A program made the position numbers and the translations under genes. The notes under the pieces were generated by a model. That model saw only the letters and a program-made list of their open reading frames with translations, was not told where the DNA came from and ran no database searches. A stretch of DNA of 64,000 nt from Phorcus lineatus (Eukaryota; Mollusca; Gastropoda; Trochida; Trochidae): contig OV121091.1 in assembly GCA_921293015.1 (NCBI GenBank), forward strand, positions 8,585,755-8,649,754, in the 5' to 3' direction. Below, piece after piece: positions 32,916 to 45,430 of the stretch (position 1 is its first letter; the number at the start of each line of letters is the position of its first letter).

Positions 32916-33780
32916 ACATGATTTGAAAATATTTCGTTTGAGTTTTGTGAGATGTCTTTAACATTGGTCAATATAGGTTTGACAGGCTGACAGCAGAAAC
33001 CCCTTGAACACCTAGTAATATTGCCACTTTCAATGTGGCGGTCATCCCCACTCCTTGGGAGGAAATCAGGAACCTGTTCACCTAAGTCAATATTGGGGGC
33101 TTAGTCTCATTGAATTTATCATCCATAGACAGAAGATTGGGGACCTTCTGACAAACTGGACATTCTAACAGAGTCATATTTTTAGGCTGATGTTTAAAGA
33201 CTGCCATTGTCATGCATTAATCAGCCAGATCAACATATAGGTGCAATTAATACTTCGCCTTCTTAGGTAGTTTGGGTGGTTATGAAACAGGACAAGACAA
33301 ACTGGAGAGCAGTCGCCAAGGGGCTTGCCCTCTCACTTTTTCTCTACGGCTTTGCTTTCTTTGGCTTCTGACAAGGGATTCAGAACCTTACCTGCAGCAG
33401 CAGGCTGTTACTCTCCTTGATTGATATGGTTTGTGGCCTGACGTCCACCTGTGACTCAACTATTCATATGAAAATCCTGGGAAGTGAACATTTTATACTC
33501 CCTTGGTTTAGTGTAGATTTTCGAAAGGTAAGGATTGAAGATAACGTTGTAGAGTTAGGTAAGTTGTATCAAATATTCAGCATCAAGTGTCTTAAATGCA
33601 TTGGTTACTAATAAAACTGTGCTTATTTGTGAAATGTTTCTTTTATTGCTTTCAATAAATTTATTCACAGATCCATTTGGCGCTGCATTTCTCCAGTAGT
33701 TATATATATTAACAATAGCCATATTGTAGTTCAATATGTGATAACTGGACTGGTAATGATCTGAACATATTTGTTTACAG
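32916..33780. other. Intron, no gene recognised; 3' splice site at the end
   Basis: Nothing protein-like apart from chance short frames. Ends in ttgtttacag at 33780, the acceptor of ACTR3 exon d. Confidence 0.45.
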
Positions 33781-33906
33781 AATGTAGTATTGTCTGGAGG
33801 ATCCACAATGTTTAGAGACTTTGGGAGGAAACTGCAGAGGGATATCAAGAGACTTGTGGATGCTCGTTTAAAAGTCAGTGAAGAGCTAAGTGGCGGCAGG
33901 ATAAAG
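33781..33906 (+). CDS. ACTR3: ACTR3 exon d (42 residues)
   Basis: Encodes [20 protein letters not shown] and goes on to [30 protein letters not shown] is the nucleotide-binding loop conserved in the actin superfamily, in its ARP3 form. The donor is AAG|gtaaga. It is phase 0 at both ends. Confidence 0.96.
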
Positions 33907-36033
33907 GTAAGACATACCTATCTACAAGAAGGAAAAATTGCAATCATCAATTAAAAACTGACCAGGCCTATAACACCTGTTGAGAGACCATGGTTGCATG
34001 TCCCATTGCAAACTTTTAACCATTTGACTTATCTTGACAGAGAATCACACACAAGCAAGTGCAGCCAACCAGAGTTCTGAGGTACTCATGCTCTGCAAAG
34101 CAAACACTTTGAAATTGAACTGTTATTAGCTTGTAAGGCTCACAGAGCCAGATGGTAATAATACCACATTGCCACATCTGGCATTTAACATTCTGCCCCA
34201 AATGTCTCATATCTGTAAACGCTTACATATTGACTTATACTTCAAGACTACAACCAAACCGATTTCTTCAAGTTCTTCTTCTTATTATTATTATTATTTG
34301 TTTTTTTTTTGTGTGAACGAGATGCAGCCAAATGGCTACTTAAAATTTGACCAAATTTGATTATGCTAATAGTCCTTACTGAGGAATAGGCATGCAAAGT
34401 TTTTGGGCCAATTTGGCCCAGCCATAAATGGTTCAGCTAAACCCAAAGTTGGTAAAATTAACATGGGCGTTTTTTTCTAAATGCACGTAGAGACCTGAAA
34501 CTTTAAAAAACGTAAATCATTACAAATTCGTAGGTCACATAGTTTGGGCGCCATCTTGCTTTTTATTGCAATTTACCGTTTAGACCCCACCTGCCTTTGA
34601 AAATCTTCTTCTCTGAAGATACATGCAATACAGAGCAAGAATCAAAGATCTCTTGCATTTTTATTTATCAAAGCACCAGGTCATTCAACTCACTGAACTG
34701 CAAGATCTTGCATATTCGATTCAATAAAGTGAGTCTCTTTTGATGAATACACAGTACAAGAAGAATTACCTACGGTGTTGATAATCATTTGAATAATCAT
34801 TCAATCTGATCATCGTAACGCTATATTCAGGCAACTCCAATGACCATGAAATATAATCATAATTTTTGGTGATATCTTAGAGTTGATACCGCACCAACAA
34901 ATTGTATCGATTGGTCAATAATGATAATCTGGCCTCCCCCAACAAAGGTCACTTCCTCATGTGAAGACATTTCGATTATCTATATATGTTCATTACTCTT
35001 ACTTGCGTTCAATCTCTGAAATCATTGTACTGTTTACATGGCTAAATTATCATTAACATTGCTGGAATACTAAACGTTGTATATGCTACACATAGTATTT
35101 AGACATATCGCAATTCTATTTTCAAATGAAAATGTGTGTCAAATCATAATGAAAGAAAATATAGTTGGTACTTGCAAAAGAGTAAACAATATGCCGTCAT
35201 CAAATCACTCGCATGGTAGATTGATGAAGACATTTCCTAATATGAAGATTATCGCAAGTTGATATGTTATTTTGTTACTTATGAACATCCACGCATATGT
35301 TTTAAATTGGAGACGGACAAACCCTTAATGGCATAAAGAAAAAATCATTGAAGAAAAATAACGTGATGTTTCTGTAAGTTATCTGTATTCAGTACCTCTA
35401 TTTCCTGTTAAATCTTCATAAAACAATAAAACAATCAAGGCGTTAGTAGCTAGACAGATTCTGTTCCTATCAGCCCCCTAAACCTCTTGCTAAATGAGCG
35501 GTGCTTTGAGTTAATCAGTTTCGCTAGAGCGAACAGCTTCAGTGGTGACAGGCCCAGGTGTTGCGCCGTGAAGAGTGTCCAGGCGTTAATGAGTTAAGTT
35601 CCCAATCTTCCAGTAATGTAGGGTCAGCAAATCAGTGTGTGTGAATGGAAATTTGTCTTTAATATTTATCTTTCAACCACCTTCAGTGTGAATGTCTTTG
35701 ATCAGTTATGAAAATTTTATGAAAATTGTTAGCGTTTGATGGCCATTACAAACATATTAGTAAATCTCAACCTTTGAATGCTTCGATAAAACTTGTTGCT
35801 TCTGGTAAATAAAAAGAGAAAAGGTTTAGGGCTTGCCCCTGTGGCCCTTATTACACAAGAAAGTTTTTAGTGTGTGGCCACTGGAAACGTAAAACTATGG
35901 TGCAGCCAATTTATGTTCTGTGCATCCAAGCTTAATATTCAGGTTGCACAAGGTGCTGTTTATTGCAAAAATGAAATCGACCCTTGCTTTGTCGTAACTT
36001 CTGGAAATAGAAGAATTTCAAATTCTTTTTCAG
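33907..36033. other. Intron with dispersed repeat and microsatellite, no gene
   Basis: A (TTA)n/T-rich microsatellite lies at about 34268-34310. The block at about 34375-34630 (AACATGGGCGTTTTTTTCTA, then AATGCACGTAGAGACCTGAA) resembles 41730-41810 and 41400-41500, so it is a dispersed repeat. Ends with tctttttcag at 36033. Confidence 0.45.
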
Positions 36034-36117
36034 CCAAAGCCTATAGACTGTTCAGTCATCACGCATCACATGCAAAGATATGCTGTTTGGTTTGGCGGGA
36101 GTATGCTAGCTTCAACG
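36034..36117 (+). CDS. ACTR3: ACTR3 exon e (28 residues)
   Basis: Encodes [20 protein letters not shown] and [23 protein letters not shown] is invariant in ARP3 (the counterpart of the actin WIGGSILAS region). The acceptor is tctttttcag and the donor is ACG|gtatgt. Phase 0. Confidence 0.96.
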
Positions 36118-36599
36118 GTATGTCAAACAATTCTGCTTGTTCTCCTTTCTAGCCCATCTGGCTTATATGTTTATGTGGTGGTGTCTGTTCGTCGATCTGT
36201 CCATAAACTTTTGCCTTTTCAACCTCTCTTTGACAACCAAACCAACATTTGTTTTGAATGTGTCAAAGCACAGGTTAAGATCATATTCATTGAAAACATC
36301 TAACTTATTAATATGAATATGCCACATAAATGACAATGATTAGTTTTCAATGGAAATATAACAGCTCCCTTAATATAATATGAGTGCATGTGTGCAATGC
36401 GTTAGATATTTCACAAGAAAAGAATGTAAGTCTACAAGTAAGATATGGCAAAACAAACAAAAACACAAACAAAATTGTAATGGTCGCATTTCATGAATAT
36501 TGCATGAGAGTAAATTGTGAATCCAGAAAAAATGGCTTGCAAACAGTCATCTTCAGTCACGGCTGGGCCAAAGTTTGAAAAATAGGATTTTCTAACTGT
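36118..36599. other. Intron, dispersed repeat, no gene
   Basis: The part at 36150-36240 (AGCCCATCTGGCTTATATG, then GTTCGTCGATCTGTCCATAA, then CTTTTGCCTTTTCAACCTC) matches the repeat at 12795-12890. Open frames here are chance. Confidence 0.4.
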
Positions 36600-36840
36600 G
36601 TTTGAAAAATCGGTGATAACAGCCCAATCAGCATTGCTTAAAACCTCATTTGAAAGAATTTGAACAACTTTTTCCAAGTGAAACTTGTTAACAATAGATA
36701 AGGAGCCATACCAACATTGGAAAGAAAAAATTAATATGCTCTCAACGAAAAAACGATGAAAGAGGGAAAGTACACGTTCATTTACATTAAAAGATCGTAG
36801 CTTGTGCATGAAATGTAAACTTTGTTGACACTTTTTGAAA
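36600..36840 (-). pseudogene. LINE fragment (same L2/Rex1-like family), inverted
   Basis: On the minus strand it reads MHKLRSFNVNERVLSLFHRF and then FSFQCWYGSLSIVNKFHLEK (36809-36660). This is the same C-terminal RT segment as at 32490-32575 and 16350-16480. Both ends are truncated. Confidence 0.75.
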
Positions 36841-39327
36841 AATTAATATGGAACCTTCGAATATAATAATTAATTAAGTCACGTCCAGTTACAAGGAAAT
36901 ATGGACCTTTTCAGTGATTTGAAAAGACACTTTTGAACATAGGCATTTTTAAAGGCTTTTACTCATTTTCAGAATTTTTGATAGGTCATTTGCCTTTGTA
37001 GCGATAGTAATTTTCCTCATTTATCATCCAATGTGCAAAATAGCCGATGACCCCTACCTTTCCCAATCCCTGCCTTTTGAATTGTGAGTTCTATTTTAGT
37101 TTTGAATTGATAAAGTAAAGGAAGGTAACCCTTGATCTTTTAACCCAAGAATGAAATATTAGAGTACATTGCATACATGTAAACAACCGAAAATGGCAAT
37201 GGGTGTTTTTAGCGTCTGAAAAGGGAGTATTTCCTTCCCAAAGAGGTTTTTTTTGAGTCACATCAAGTAATAACAACCATATGCTTAATTGTTAAACATA
37301 TACATTGCTTTTGAGTTAAATTTGAATAAAATATTAATTCAATAATTTTATCTGAAACATTAAAACTGTAAGACAAATTATAATACAAGCTGTACTTACT
37401 TAACATTGTTATTTTATTACAAATATATATTTTTTAAGTTGTTTGTCAAACTATAGATTTTTCAAACTATAGATTTGTTTGAAAAACTTTAGTATTTTTA
37501 CAAAAAAATTTAAATCTCAATGCAGGAAATGAAGTACCGGTACTAGCTTATTCTACCATAATTACTATATGTTTTGTTTGAAAAATAACTTCATGTTGTG
37601 ACGTATAATACTATCTTAATCAAAGAGTTATTTCCAACATATTTCATTATATAAGTGTTTTATTCTGGATATCAATAATTCACATAGAAGTTTGTGTTTG
37701 TCATGCAAAATTATTTGTTGATATCCCCATCTTAATGAAATAAGATTGAATTTAATATAACGTAAATTGGTGTCATGACTAATCTGACTTCAAAATAACA
37801 GTTAATTGAATATATTTATTTAGAAAAACTTCATTTTGAAAATCCCACGTCTGTGATCGTCACATAGAAATCTAATAATGTATTTGTAATTATTTACGAA
37901 TCGATGAGAGGACGTTGTTTACAAATGCACTACATGCAAAAATAGAAATGTTGATGAACAGCCGTTTATATTGACAATCTCTGAAAGAGCAAGTTTCATT
38001 TAAGTAAATTTACCGGATGGACCATGGAAATATTCTTCCTAAAACATAAGATAGATCGTGTATCTAAAACTATGTACGAAAACACAACCCCAAATTGCTT
38101 GAGTAAATTTTACAAGTTGGTCAAGATACGTGGTCATGATAATTTCATGACAACATATTAGCAATACAACATTAAATGTTTGAATAAAACATAATGTGTG
38201 TAACAGTTACTCCTATCTTATTTAGATAAAAAAACATACAGTAAATCGGACATTTATTCATTTATAACTTGAAGAAAGACAGTCTAAAATATTTTGATGG
38301 ACACATAATCATGTTTTCAATGTTATTTGTCGTTAAGAAAATGCATTGATATTCCGAAAGGTGGTTCCTTTTTTTCCTTTTCTGTAAGATAATGTAAAGG
38401 ACATCATCGGTCATTCTTCGGTAACCTTTTGCGATTATTAAATCTTTTGAATTATGAGAGGTATGCTATCGATCTTTATGGTCTATCATATTGAGATTGT
38501 TTTATTTCATCACTCACCTAAACTAAATTATTGAGCTTCAGCTATCCAATAGGAATAAAAACTACTCGGTTAATAATTCTAAAATCACTCTTGTACAATA
38601 ACAAAGTGCTTTTGCGATCATATTTTCGAAAAAGATTTGTTTAATTTCGACTTAAAAAAATGAATGTTTGAAATTTTCGTCATTCAAACCTTTGAAATTG
38701 GTAATAATTCTTGACCTGAAACCCACAGAAATTGGTAAGATGCCATGTATCACATTGTTGAAATCAAAGATGTCAAACTTTAGCAATGGTGTTATTTATC
38801 AAGAAGTAATCAAGAAGTACTGGTTGTTTTTATGCTGATAAGTTCACTATAGTGCAAAAACTGCCTAAAGTTGTTATTTCTTACCAAAAACAGGACATAG
38901 GAACAGGATAATGACTCAAAATTGAAACCTATTAACAGCATACACAAAGAAAAGTATGAATGGGTAATGTTAATCAGGTCATATAACTAGTCTTCTTGGA
39001 AATGGGATTCAGAATATCAACTTCTTCAATTCATATAACTGTTTTCGATTATCATTGAAATGGAATATCTTTTGGCATTTTTGGGATGAAGATGCAAGTT
39101 TAGCGAGATTATTTACACCTCAAGGTTTTCACTTGCAAAATAGCAAAATTTGTTAAAACAAGCATGGTACTGAGCTGAATATAATTACAATAAACAGCTG
39201 AAACTTCATTGAAAACAATCATGCATGCCAATGAATGCTGTTACAGTATAAACCAGGAAAAATATGGATTGGAAGTTTTTTACACTTTTATTATGCTTGT
39301 AAAGGGATGTCGAATTCGATGTGTCAT
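36841..39327. other. AT-rich intron sequence, no gene recognised
   Basis: About 2.5 kb without a protein-like frame, known transposon block or clear tandem repeat. Confidence 0.45.
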
Positions 39328-40262
39328 CTATTATGTTGCTGAATATTATTTTGACCAGTTTTACCCCAATAGCTGAATTTTCCAGCACACACCTTGATAC
39401 CGTAAAAGCGTAACTAGCACCAGTGGCTGAATATTCCAGCTCTGCGAGATGCAACCATTATAACAAATATGATGTGTGTACATGAAGAATTGCGGATTAT
39501 ACTTACCTGGCACTTCGAATGAAATTTTTATCACCCCTAAAGTGACATAACAGAAATTGTCTTTTTTCCCAACTTTATGAATCAAGTTATTTGCTTTGTA
39601 TACATGCAAATTACACATGGAATTGAAAGTGATTTATTCTTCTTTACAAACATATAAAACATAACAATTATTAAACGTAGGTATACCTAGTGACAACAGA
39701 CTTTGATAATCGCTTATCATTTCACACATTTTATTTTGATGCAAATATTTGAAAATTATACATGAAGATGAAGATATTTTTTTCTTCTAAACGATGATAT
39801 AAAAATAATGATTATGTACCATTTGAAATGAAGACGATCCTTTCCTCTTATTGTAATATAAAAATGTTGATAATGCGTTAGGGTAGGAAGTGTAAAAGGC
39901 AGGTGAAAAAAATCGCTATTCAGTTAACAAGAGGAATTGCCTCTTTGTGCGATACTCGCTGGGTCTTTACTGATTTTCGTAGACAAACCAATTTTATATG
40001 GAAATGAAGATCGTCCTTTATTCTATATTTTGATATAAAAAATTCAAAATGTGCCAAGAAGTTTATGTGATATAAATGGCGAAAAAAATGATAAAAAACT
40101 AAGAATAAACAAAAGGTCTTATATGGATTTTATATCAAATCGAAGACAGTTATTACCTCTTTATCACGAGGTAATCAATTTCAATATGTGCCTAGCTGTT
40201 GAGAAGATATGAACAAAAGAAAGGCACATGTCAAAATTGCTGTTCAGTTCACATGATTTGAA
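39328..40262 (+). mobile_element. Truncated piggyBac-linked array copy (P5), left part
   Basis: Opens with ATGTTGCTGAATATTATTTT then GACCAGTTTTACCCC, closely matching 25313-25350, and continues with GAATTGCGG and TTCGAATGAAATTTTTATC as in the complete element. Array units follow up to about 40262 (TGCAAATTACACATGGAATT near 39605, units near 39730, 39950 and 40130). The outermost TTAACTC bases and the whole right side are lost. Confidence 0.7.
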
Positions 40263-42094
40263 TAGAGTTATAGTATAGTTATTGTTGTTTGGGTGTTTTA
40301 TTATTATTATTAAGGATTCAGCCCTTTTCAATATTTTCAAATTCATTAATACTTTTTTCCCAGCAAACCTTCAAAGTTGGATGACTTTGCTCATGTAACC
40401 ATGTTCAAAGACAGACAACTAAAAAAGTTAGAATCACAAATGCACCATTTTTGCAGGAATGGAAGTATATGGACTTGATGAATGTTTCAAAACATTGACC
40501 GCGACAGTCATTTCTGTTCAGAATAGATGATTAAAAAATTTATTTTGAAGCAATGATTTTCACAAAAGTGAAAATAAATACTCTCCAGTGTCCTAAAATC
40601 TCTCCCCTCCCTTAACATCACATAATCAAAAGATCCAGAAGTATAAAATTGCTCTTTGTAGTAAAATCCTTCCAAATGAATATATGGTCAGTGTGTGTGA
40701 CATTATCAAATGCACATATGTGCGTGAAAAGGTGCCAAGGCCTGCTCGCATGGGCATTGAAACAAGAAAAAAAGCTCTGACTGATGTATTATGATGTATT
40801 ATAAAAAATAACTCATGCCAACTATTTACCAGCATGTCAATTGCAATATTCCAGTGTGATAGAACTACTTGAACTCATTAAAAAAAAGTAGTCTCCCTTT
40901 TTAACTTTCAAACATTGACTCCCTCCCCTGTAGATAAGGTCCTAGATTTGGTTTGTTTGCTTTACCTCACTCTTTTCATATGTCTGCTACGTACTGAAGA
41001 TGTACCTGAAATGTAAGTGTGACTCAGAATAAGCCTAAAGTGAGTGCAGTGTACTGAAATGTATCCTAAATGTAATTTTGACTTGCAACAGCACTAAATT
41101 TGCCAAAAAGGGGTGCTCATATTTCGCTGATTCCTTTTAATGTCGCTGGCGACTATATTTATTATAATGAAGAATTCAGGCCTTTTATTGTTATTGGCTT
41201 GTTTTATTTATTAATTTAGTTAGTTAGTTAGTTAGTTTTTATTTTTTTATTTCACTGATTTTTTTAGCTGGATTGAGCAAAAACAGCTAAGGCAGTTACA
41301 GCAAAACTTTCCAGACTGGTAGACCTCTAAGAGGAGCTGGAATAAGGAAAAGATGGGCAATTACATTACAAGCAAAAAAATAAATAATGGCGAATTTGTA
41401 GTATGTATAGTTTTGCTGCCATTTTGCTTAATTGACATTTTGAAAAATTCAGACCCAATGCACCTTTGACAAACATCTCCTCTGAAGTGACTTGCAGCTC
41501 AGAGCTTAAACTCACAAATTATGTAGCTGAGGCATTTGAGATACCATTTTACTCTTTTCGTGCATGAAACTCCAATGCATTATTCTCAACCATTTTTAAG
41601 GGGTGATAACTAAAAATGTTGGACTCAACATGGCACAATAATTTCAGGTTTAAAGACAAATCTATCATCCATCATGAACAGTCATTTTCATTCACAATAG
41701 ACAATCAAAGTTTGCAGAAATAATTTAATATGTTTTTAACATGGGCTAATTTTTCAAAATGCACCTAGATACTTGCAACTTGTAATAAAAGATGCGTAAT
41801 ATCAATAGAAACAAAAAAGTAAATAATGATGAATCCAAAAGTATCATTGCTTCAATACATTTTCAAGTTCTTTGCAATATAGAGATTGCTTATGAAATTT
41901 GTCATATGAAACATGCTGTTCGAGCTGAATGCATAAGCCAATTTTAATCAAACTTTCAGGAAGGACTGTTAACATCTCTATACATGTAATGAATATGTTT
42001 TGAATGCGGACGAAACCTTTTGTCGTCGCTATCAACTATATTTTTAAATTATTTTGTTATCATAAAGACAAAAGAAATATTTTCCTTTTCATGT
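40263..42094. other. Intron with microsatellites and dispersed repeat, no gene
   Basis: (ATT)n at about 40297-40315. (TTAG)n at about 41216-41236. The blocks at 41360-41510 and 41640-41830 share AACATGGGC, AATGCACCTAGA-ACTTG and AAATAATGATGAAT words with each other and with 34440-34560, so one dispersed non-coding repeat is present several times. Confidence 0.4.
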
Positions 42095-42560
42095 AGAATT
42101 TGCATATTCGTAGCATGGCAATGATGCGACAAATGTCGCGAAAACTATGGATACCCACCTTCTAAACCCAGGTCAATTGATTGTTATATTTTATTTCTTT
42201 GTAAAGAAGAAAAATTGCCCTCAATTCCATATATGAGTTACATATATATTACGAGAATTACAAGACTTATAAAGTTGGTAATAGATCATTTTCCTTATGT
42301 GTGAGTGAATCTTTCAGCAAGGATATCACTGTGACATCTGCATGCGCTGAGCACAAGCGTTTGTCCTAGAGACTGACTCAGTGATAAAACTGTTGGGGTC
42401 AGAATGTTATCGGGGTTAGTCATCACCCTGCTTCTGTAATTAATATCTTTTTTTGAGAATGGCGTATCCTAATGAAACTTTGAACTAAAAAGGGAAAATT
42501 AGTTTCATGTCCGTGTTAAATACTGCGCACTCAGTTTTATAAAGTTAGAAATATAGGTAT
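42095..42560 (-). mobile_element. piggyBac-linked array fragment, inverted (P6)
   Basis: The minus strand matches 5455-5950 of copy P1: ATACGCCAT, CCCGATAACATTCTGACCCC (42418 down to about 42399), GCTCAGCGCATGCAG, GATTCACTCACACATAAGGA, and then array units including the TGCGAC/GTCGC dyad at 42125-42140. Both termini are missing. Confidence 0.65.
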
Positions 42561-43713
42561 AATTGGTCATTATGATATACAGCAACTTGAGGTTTAACAT
42601 AGTACTTCTACTGACATAAACTCAAAGCTTTTAGTATTAGTGTGATCCTAAGACGAGCAACTTTGTTATAATTATAACTGTTAGTCAAATAATTTATGTT
42701 ACAAAAATGCATTCTGTCCTGATTTGGAATTGTTTTTTTGTTCTTAAGAAACCTATCTTTTTCTGACTCGCTTTTTTGAGTGCTTATATAGAATTCTAAG
42801 ATGCCTAGCGTTTAGAACAATAAAAAAAATTTTACTTTATGAGACAATAAAGGTATAGTTTTTTCATGACGTAACAACTGAATGACGTTATATCCGCTCT
42901 TCCCCGCTGCCCCCTCGTGATCACGCGTCCATGGTAACCTTTCATCTCGATTCTTCGAACAACATGGCATATCCCCCTATCAATGTCTAACGACATAATC
43001 GTTTTAATGTTTCTATTAATAGAGACAAGTTTTGAATCATCTATTTCTATTTACCGTAAAGAAGAATGGACAGATAATGCTTGTCTACCGTCGAGTGACC
43101 GCGTTGTTTCACGTCAGGTCACGGCACTCCGTGGGACTGTGACGTTGGTTCACGTCAACCGTCTCTACCAGGTTCAATGTGATAAGGTCTACCTAATAAT
43201 TAAGTAATTAAAGGTGTACAGCCCCAACAGTCTGCTTATGTAAGAGACTAAAGCATCACCTTCAACGTTTATGACAGCAACAAAAAAATAGATGTCCGGA
43301 TTCAGTCCGCCATCACGCTTCCAAAACAAACAATAGCCATAATTCTTTGTGGAATGTTAACCACGTGATAAGCCTTATATGGGCAATGTTGTCCGCACTG
43401 CATAATCGCACGACACGAGTTTGTAAAAGTAAATTTTTTTTTAAAAACAAGAGGTGTTAATTTGTTTAAGTTTTTAAAGAAAAAAATAAGAAGAAAATAT
43501 AATTCAAAATTGAATAAATGAAAAAGTTTAAGTGCAAAACTGCAGTAATCAAAGCTTTAACCAACTAAACTAGAGGTTGGGTTCCATACTTGGAATAGCG
43601 AACAGTTAGCCCTGTTCATGGATTATTAATGTGAGCAATGTAAACGCTATATTTGATTTCAAGGTAATTAAAATCAGAGTGGTCCTCGTATAGATCATTT
43701 TAACATCTTAGAA
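42561..43713. other. No gene recognised
   Basis: Contains a 74-codon frame (42983-43207) in a more CG-rich patch (42890-43150), without recognisable domain or splice pattern. Otherwise AT-rich. Confidence 0.4.
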
Positions 43714-43887
43714 AAGAAATAAAGTTGGCTCTACCCCAATGTGTTTTGTAATAAAGTATAGTTTTTCCCTGAACTATTATAATGTTAAAGCACTCGGAGT
43801 ACCGTCCTCATGCTTTAACTATAATAGTTCAGGGCAAAACTATACTTTATTACAAAACACACTGGGGTAGAGCCAACTTTACTTCTT
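43714..43887. repeat. Near-perfect foldback (hairpin), arms about 75 bp
   Basis: The left arm starts AAGAAATAAAGTTGGCTCTA (43714) and the right arm ends with its inverse, TAGAGCCAACTTTACTTCTT (43868-43887). The arms pair through TTTTGTAATAAAGTATAGTT and CCTGAACTATTATA with only a few mismatches, leaving a loop of about 25 bases (CACTCGGAGTACCGTCCTC). It could be a snap-back MITE. A TTA-like flank on both sides is possible as a duplication. Confidence 0.85.
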
Positions 43888-45430
43888 AATTAAATGATGT
43901 TTCATCCTAGTATATATACTGGTTGAAACTATTAGCCCTTTCTTTTTTATCATATGGCTGTTTTATCAAGCGTAGTGCATTCTAACTATCTGTAGTCACA
44001 ATATATAATATGCTTACACATTGTACCAAAACATCTAATTAAAAAGGTGAGATTTATCATCAAATGTGAAACAATTTGTTGCAAAATTGAAATTTAGAAA
44101 TGTTCAGTAGCCTTGCAGTTGTTTGAAGCCTTCAATAGATAGTTACAAAAGTAGTTGCATAGCTGTGCAGGGGGATTCCAAAGGCTGGTGAACAAAGCTC
44201 ATGGCATGTCATCCTTAATCTTGTTTCATGAATAGAATTAGCACGGAAATAAAAGGTTAGAAAAACACAGGTATTTACGTGTGTATATGACGTGCGCACG
44301 TGCATGAATGTTACATTTTCGTTATGCTTGCATGATTTTTAGGTGTGCATTAAACCCCTTATCTGTAGTCCTAACATATGTCAACAAATGATGTACTATT
44401 TGTAATAAAACTAGAGATTAATACTCTAACAGACACAATATGTGAAATAGAAGTCTCTCATCAAAACGACCAAGCAAAACTTCCAATGTTTTAATGTAAA
44501 GCTCGGTTTTCAGGTTTTCAGGGGAAAAATGCACTACATACAAGAATATAAAAACTATATATTTCTCCTAATCTTTCTAAATTTAAAGAAATAAAGATTT
44601 TTTTTGAAAGATAATAATTATTAGTTAAACATATACTTGGTATTACTTTAAAAAAAGTTGTGACCGCCTATAATTATTTTCAAAAGTGAAATTATTTTTT
44701 ACAGCGTGAAGTTACCGATGCATTTCATTCGCTCATGTCTAATAATAGCACCAAAATAAAACATGCTCTGTGATGGCCAAATTCTATTCCATTGTTTTCT
44801 GAGCTTATGAGACAGTCTAAAATATTTGAGTTTATTAGAAGGAAAATGTAGGCCTAATCTGTGTCGAAAAAACGATTGAAAATGTCAAACTGTTTGAACG
44901 AGCTTGCTTACTTTGACCGATATTGTTTTTATCGTAGGTTAATAAAATAATTTTCATAATCACACTTTTGGTCATATTGTAATCAAAGTTGTAAATCTGT
45001 TTGATAATATGTTTAGAGCTCAAGTGTTTATTACACTACAAACCTCAGGCCCATGTACAGTATTTTACAGTATATAATAAATATAGATACATACATTAAA
45101 ATTTTCAGTGATATTTGATTACATTTTCCCGTAAATTAAAACGTTCCATACATAATCTAGTAAACAAATATGTCTTACAAAAAATAAGTATTGCATATTA
45201 TAATATAGTTTGATTCAACCAATTTTGTGTTCTGTATTACGAGGATTGTTGAAACATCTGCATAATTTTAAATACCCATCTTGGTGGCCCTGTAAAACTT
45301 AAATAATTTAAGCTGATGCTCTTTAATTATGTGCCCTCGAATACATGACAGTATTATTTTTAGATCGCTTTTAATCCTAAACTGTTAATAAAATCTGAAT
45401 TGATATTACTCCTTCATGATTTACCAAAAG
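43888..45430. other. AT-rich intron sequence, no gene recognised
   Basis: No protein-like frame or known mobile element was recognised. Ends at the TTAA of the inverted piggyBac copy. Confidence 0.45.

Noticed and set aside
33280-33371. Short hydrophobic frame (MKQDKTNWRAVAKGLALSLF...)
   Set aside because: It has about 30 codons, no splice sites that join it to ACTR3, and no homology recognised.
35460-35605. Possible further piggyBac terminus (GCGTTAATGAGTTAAG)
   Set aside because: It has TTAA words but does not match the TTAACCCTTAAG end or the array units.
42983-43207. 74-codon frame in a CG-richer patch
   Set aside because: No motif, no splice sites and no match to neighbouring repeats. 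The signal could be composition only.
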